Below are positions 44,613-46,609 of a stretch of DNA of 46,609 nt, piece after piece. The stretch's first letter is position 1. Each line of letters starts with the position of its first letter. Origin of the DNA: Oscillospiraceae bacterium. Its GTDB lineage: Bacteria > Bacillota > Clostridia > Oscillospirales > CAG-272. Position numbers and translations under genes: made by a program. The notes beneath the pieces are model-generated. The model was not told the origin of the DNA, ran no database searches, and saw only the letters and a program-made list of their open reading frames with translations. The DNA is taken from contig SVTS01000013.1 of assembly GCA_015063645.1 (NCBI GenBank), forward strand, positions 1 to 46,609, given 5' to 3'.

Positions 44613-46252
44613 GAAAATACCCGCTCAACCCGGTCGGATACTACCCCACTTTCCGGGAGATGATCGAGCAGCTTCCCGCAGGACGGGAGGATAAACCCGC
44701 AATCTCCTGGTTCACGCGCAAGGGCGAAGAGCACGGTGTCACGCTGGGTCAGCTGCGCGAGGATGTCCGGAATCTGCAGGCTCTGCTGACGGCACGGGGA
44801 CTTGCCGGCAGGCACATCGCCATTCTCGGCGAAAACAGCTACGAATGGCTTCTCGTCTTCTTTGCCTGCACCTACTGCGGCTCCGTAGCCGTCTGCGTGG
44901 ACATCGAGCAGTCGGATGACACCATCCGCCAGATGCTGGACATGACGGATATCAGCGGCATGTTCTACTCTCCCACAGTGGAGGAGATCTGCGTGCAGTA
45001 TCCCCTGCCGGAGGACAACGCCTTTCTGCTGAGCGGCAAAGGCGCATCTCCCTCCGTCGCCGATCTGATCGAAGAAGGTCGGAAAATCAGAGAAAAATCC
45101 CCCGATGCGGCGGATACCGCGCCCACCCCCGACTCGGTCGCGTCCATCGTCTTCACATCGGGCACCACCAGCTATGCAAAACCGGTAATGCTTTCCCACC
45201 GCGCCATTCTGACCAACGCCTCGGATGCGCTTGCCAACGTGGCGATCGGTGAGATCGCATTCACCGCGCTCCCGTTCTATCACACCTACGGCATGACATG
45301 CTCGGTGCTGTCCATGCTGATCGGCAAGGCGCACCTGTACATCAACGGAAATCTGAAAACCGTCATGCGCGACATTCAGCTGGCGCATCCCCATACGATG
45401 CTCACCGTTCCGCTGATGCTGGAGACGATCCACAGCAAAATGTGGTCCACCGCCCGAGAAAAGAACATGGAGGGAAAGCTGAAATTCCTCTTCGCGCTGC
45501 AGCGCATCCTCTTTGCGCTGGGCCTGAAACACTGCGGTGCTCCCATGACCCGTCTGCGTGAAAGCATCTTCGGCGGCATCCGCCTGATCATCTGCGGCGG
45601 CGCCCATATGAACCGGGAGATCATGCAGCAGTTCGGTTACATGGGCGTGCAGGTTCTGCAGGGATACGGCATCACGGAATGCGCGCCCCTCGTCAGCGTG
45701 AACCGCAACCGCGCCAACAAGCTTGACTCGGTAGGTCTGATCTCCGCCAACTCGGAGGTGAAAATCGAGGACGGCGAAATCCTCGTCCGGGGCAAAAACG
45801 TGATGAGCGGCTACTATAAGCTGCCGCAGCTGACGGAAGAAGCACTGCGGGACGGCTGGTTCGCCACGGGAGACATGGGATATCTGGACAAGGACGGATT
45901 TCTCTTCATCACCGGACGCAAAAAGAATCTGATCGTTTTCAAAAACGGCAAAAAGCTGTCTCCGGAAAAACTGGAAGAGCTGATCCGGGAGATCCCGCTG
46001 GTGCAGGATGTGGTGGTGTACGGCGCCGTAAGCGGTCTGTCCACCGATGACGTGCAGGTGGCAACCAGCATCTATCCGAACAGGGAAAAATGCGAGGGCA
46101 TGATGCAGTATGAGATTCTGGAAGTGATCCAGAACGAGATCAACCGCATCAACCGCAGTCTGCCGCTCTATCAGCAGATTCAGATGGTGAACATCCGCGA
46201 GACGGAGTTCTCCAAAACCGCACTGCAGAAAATCAAGCGGCATATGATATGA
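44609..46252 (+). CDS. AMP-dependent acyl ligase (fatty acyl-AMP/ACP or CoA ligase)
   Basis: ANL motifs: FTSGTTSYAKPVMLSH, QGYGITECAPLVSVN, GWFATGDMGYLDKDGFLFITGRKKNLI, C-terminal SKTALQKIKR; ATGA overlap with HD-GYP gene. Confidence 0.9.
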   Translation: MRKYPLNPVGYYPTFREMIEQLPAGREDKPAISWFTRKGEEHGVTLGQLREDVRNLQALLTARGLAGRHIAILGENSYEWLLVFFACTYCGSVAVCVDIEQSDDTIRQMLDMTDISGMFYSPTVEEICVQYPLPEDNAFLLSGKGASPSVADLIEEGRKIREKSPDAADTAPTPDSVASIVFTSGTTSYAKPVMLSHRAILTNASDALANVAIGEIAFTALPFYHTYGMTCSVLSMLIGKAHLYINGNLKTVMRDIQLAHPHTMLTVPLMLETIHSKMWSTAREKNMEGKLKFLFALQRILFALGLKHCGAPMTRLRESIFGGIRLIICGGAHMNREIMQQFGYMGVQVLQGYGITECAPLVSVNRNRANKLDSVGLISANSEVKIEDGEILVRGKNVMSGYYKLPQLTEEALRDGWFATGDMGYLDKDGFLFITGRKKNLIVFKNGKKLSPEKLEELIREIPLVQDVVVYGAVSGLSTDDVQVATSIYPNREKCEGMMQYEILEVIQNEINRINRSLPLYQQIQMVNIRETEFSKTALQKIKRHMI

Positions 46253-46271
46253 GTTCAGGAGCATATAAATT

Positions 46272-46514
46272 ATGGAAGAAAAACTGTTTGAGGTCGTCGA
46301 GGACATCGTGTTTCGGGTGACCGGGAAAAAAGGGCTGGTCATGGAAACCGATTTTGTGAAGGATCTGGGACTGACCTCGCTGGATGTCATGAATATGATC
46401 TGTGCATTCGAGGACCGTTTTGACATGGAGATCCCGACCCGCGAGGTCTGGAAGCTGCATTACGTCAGGGACGTCATCGATTATATGATCAAAAAGGGAA
46501 TTACCGAAGTGTGA
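46272..46514 (+). CDS. Discrete acyl/peptidyl carrier protein
   Basis: 80 aa, DLGLTSLDVMNMICAFEDRFDMEIP; Ser of LTSLD is the Ppant site. Confidence 0.93.
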   Translation: MEEKLFEVVEDIVFRVTGKKGLVMETDFVKDLGLTSLDVMNMICAFEDRFDMEIPTREVWKLHYVRDVIDYMIKKGITEV

Positions 46515-46520
46515 TTCCGC

Positions 46521-46562
46521 AAAGAGGATGCCGCATCTTTTCCGTGCGGCATCCTCTTTTTT
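46521..46562 (+). terminator. Rho-independent terminator of NRPS operon
   Basis: aaagaggatgccgca-tcttttccg-tgcggcatcctcttt followed by ttt. Confidence 0.93.
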
Positions 46563-46609
46563 CCGGTATCGCATTCACGTTTTATCCGGATTAAGGCTCC
46601 CCGTTCGCT

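Noticed and set aside
1-46609. Prophage, integrative element or rRNA/tRNA genes
   Set aside because: No integrase, phage structural, conjugation, rRNA or tRNA signatures recognised in the ORFs or intergenic regions

Overview
The window looks like a GC-rich, anaerobic Clostridia/Oscillospirales-type genome segment; this placement rests on gene content and codon style and is inference. Part 1 (about 0.1-22 kb) is a glycan/sugar-utilisation neighbourhood. It contains an Fe-S aldo/keto reductase, an anSME plus Cys-type sulfatase pair, a DUF4838 protein plus GH2 operon, a QueG-like ferredoxin protein, a TauE/SafE permease, AraC regulators with overlapping divergent promoters, a solute-binding lipoprotein, a secreted LamG-metallophosphoesterase with a LamG-only paralogue, a second DUF4838-like protein, a PHP-domain protein and a DUF4965 glutaminase-like protein. 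Part 2 (about 22-26.4 kb) has two MATE transporters, the second paired with an Sfp-type phosphopantetheinyl transferase. Its terminator is separated from the operon by a MITE-like element with perfect 18-bp terminal inverted repeats and an exact 10-bp flanking direct repeat. Part 3 (26.7-31.96 kb) is a promoter-to-terminator operon encoding a Thr/Pro-rich transglutaminase-like protein, a PilC/GspF protein, four small pilin-like proteins without the canonical prepilin motif, and a PilT-type ATPase. Part 4 (31.98-46.56 kb) is the most interesting region: a tightly packed seven-gene operon with a clear promoter and a 15-bp-stem terminator. Its genes encode a BTAD regulator with a degenerate GGDEF-like C-terminus, an intact PAS-GGDEF protein, a C-A-T-C-A-T-reductase NRPS, a 7TM histidine kinase, a receiver-HD-GYP protein, an acyl-AMP ligase and a discrete ACP. 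The NRPS class is known to make (N-acyl) dipeptide aldehydes or pyrazinones in gut Clostridia. Its placement between c-di-GMP synthesis and degradation enzymes plus a dedicated acyl-loading pair looks like a distinct, possibly undescribed, regulatory architecture. All assignments are from reading motifs by eye; no database search was run.
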